Source of the DNA: an uncultured Clostridia bacterium | Lineage (GTDB): Bacteria > Bacillota_A > Clostridia > Christensenellales > CAG-138 | Direction of reading: 5' to 3' | DNA: 7,565 nt | Assembly (NCBI GenBank): GCA_947302865.1 | Contig: CAMYWS010000049.1 | Span: forward strand, 1-7,565 | Part shown: in pieces, positions 7,139 to 7,565 of the stretch | How positions within the stretch are numbered: position 1 is the first letter of the stretch | Layout: each line of letters opens with the position of its first letter | The notes under the pieces: generated by a model | The model's database searches: none | Told to the model about the DNA's origin: nothing | The model's input: only the letters and a program-made list of their open reading frames with translations | Translations under genes and position numbers: made by a program

Positions 7139-7565
7139 GAACTTATCCCGAAGCGTTTTTATCGCGTATGCGGGGACAGCTCGGCGAGGACTTTCCGGCG
7201 TTTCTTGCCGCGCTGAACGAACCGCCCCGTAAAGCGCTGCGCATCAATACGATCAAGACGGACAGGGAGGAGCTTTCCGCGCTTCTGGACCTGCCGCTGC
7301 CCGCGCTCGACGAGAATCCGGACGGCGCGCCGGTCCCGATCGATTTCAACCCGAACGCGACGCCGCTGCATGCCGCGGGGCTCTTTTATATGCAGGAGGC
7401 GACGGCGCAGGCGCCCGCCGCCGCATTCGAACTTCCGGACGAACCGGTCGTGCTCGATCTCTGCGCCGCGCCGGGCGGCAAGAGCGCGCAGCTTGCGGCA
7501 AACATGCGCGGCGGCGTGCTGTTCAGTAACGAGATCGTTCCGTCGCGCGCGGAGGTGCTTGCGGG
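7135..7565 (+). CDS. rsmF: RsmF/NOP2-Sun family rRNA (cytosine-C5)-methyltransferase, 3'-truncated by the window
   Basis: The first 143 codons of a SAM-dependent RNA m5C methyltransferase, open to the window edge. The opening residues, YPEAFLSRMRGQLGEDF then RKALRINT, match the N-terminal domain of RsmF-type enzymes. Next come HAAGLFYMQEATAQAPA (about residues 81-97) and the SAM-binding motif I D108-L-C-A-A-P-G-G-K116, both hallmarks of the NOP2/Sun family. The two catalytic cysteine motifs (PCSGEG-like and TC-like) would lie downstream and cannot be checked. The family methylates 16S rRNA at C1407 (RsmF) or C967 (RsmB). The N-terminus, with no NusB-like domain, favours RsmF, but the exact target base in this organism is inferred. 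I chose GTG at 7135 because translation from it gives the full family N-terminus; the internal ATG at 7168 would remove the first helix. The GTG overlaps the addA stop by four bases. Confidence 0.85.
   Translation, partial: MRTYPEAFLSRMRGQLGEDFPAFLAALNEPPRKALRINTIKTDREELSALLDLPLPALDENPDGAPVPIDFNPNATPLHAAGLFYMQEATAQAPAAAFELPDEPVVLDLCAAPGGKSAQLAANMRGGVLFSNEIVPSRAEVLA

Overview
This window is a compact, forward-strand stretch of chromosomal housekeeping genes, almost entirely coding. The central pair, addB followed by addA, encodes the AddAB helicase-nuclease, the form of RecBCD typical of Firmicutes. That, the strong AGGAGG-type ribosome binding sites and the gene order suggest a member of the Clostridia or a related Firmicute. 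The DNA is GC-rich by eye (many GCG/CGC codons and G/C third positions), unlike low-GC clostridia. A high-GC uncultured gut lineage such as Christensenellales or Oscillospirales is a guess, not a demonstrated placement.

Layout: 1-522 is thpR (RNA 2',3'-cyclic phosphodiesterase, 2H family), whose ATG is the first base of the window. 523-602 is the only intergenic gap; it holds a nested inverted repeat and the addB ribosome binding site. 603-3857 is addB and 3854-7138 is addA, overlapping by 4 bases (ATGA). 7135-7565 is the 5' part of an RsmF-type rRNA cytosine-C5 methyltransferase, overlapping addA by 4 bases (GTGA) and cut by the window end.

How they work together: AddA and AddB form one heterodimer that resects double-strand breaks and prepares 3' ends for RecA. 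The visible motifs indicate that AddA carries the active helicase motor and one nuclease domain, and AddB carries the second nuclease domain and an iron-sulfur cluster. The overlapping starts fit translational coupling and balanced synthesis of the two subunits. The flanking genes act on RNA, so they are probably operon neighbours rather than partners in break repair.

I found no mobile element, CRISPR array, tRNA, rRNA, convincing promoter or rho-independent terminator. I see no evidence of a novel system. The points most worth a second look are the nested hairpin before addB, the shorter than usual AddA and AddB chains, and a divergent motif-II region in AddB.
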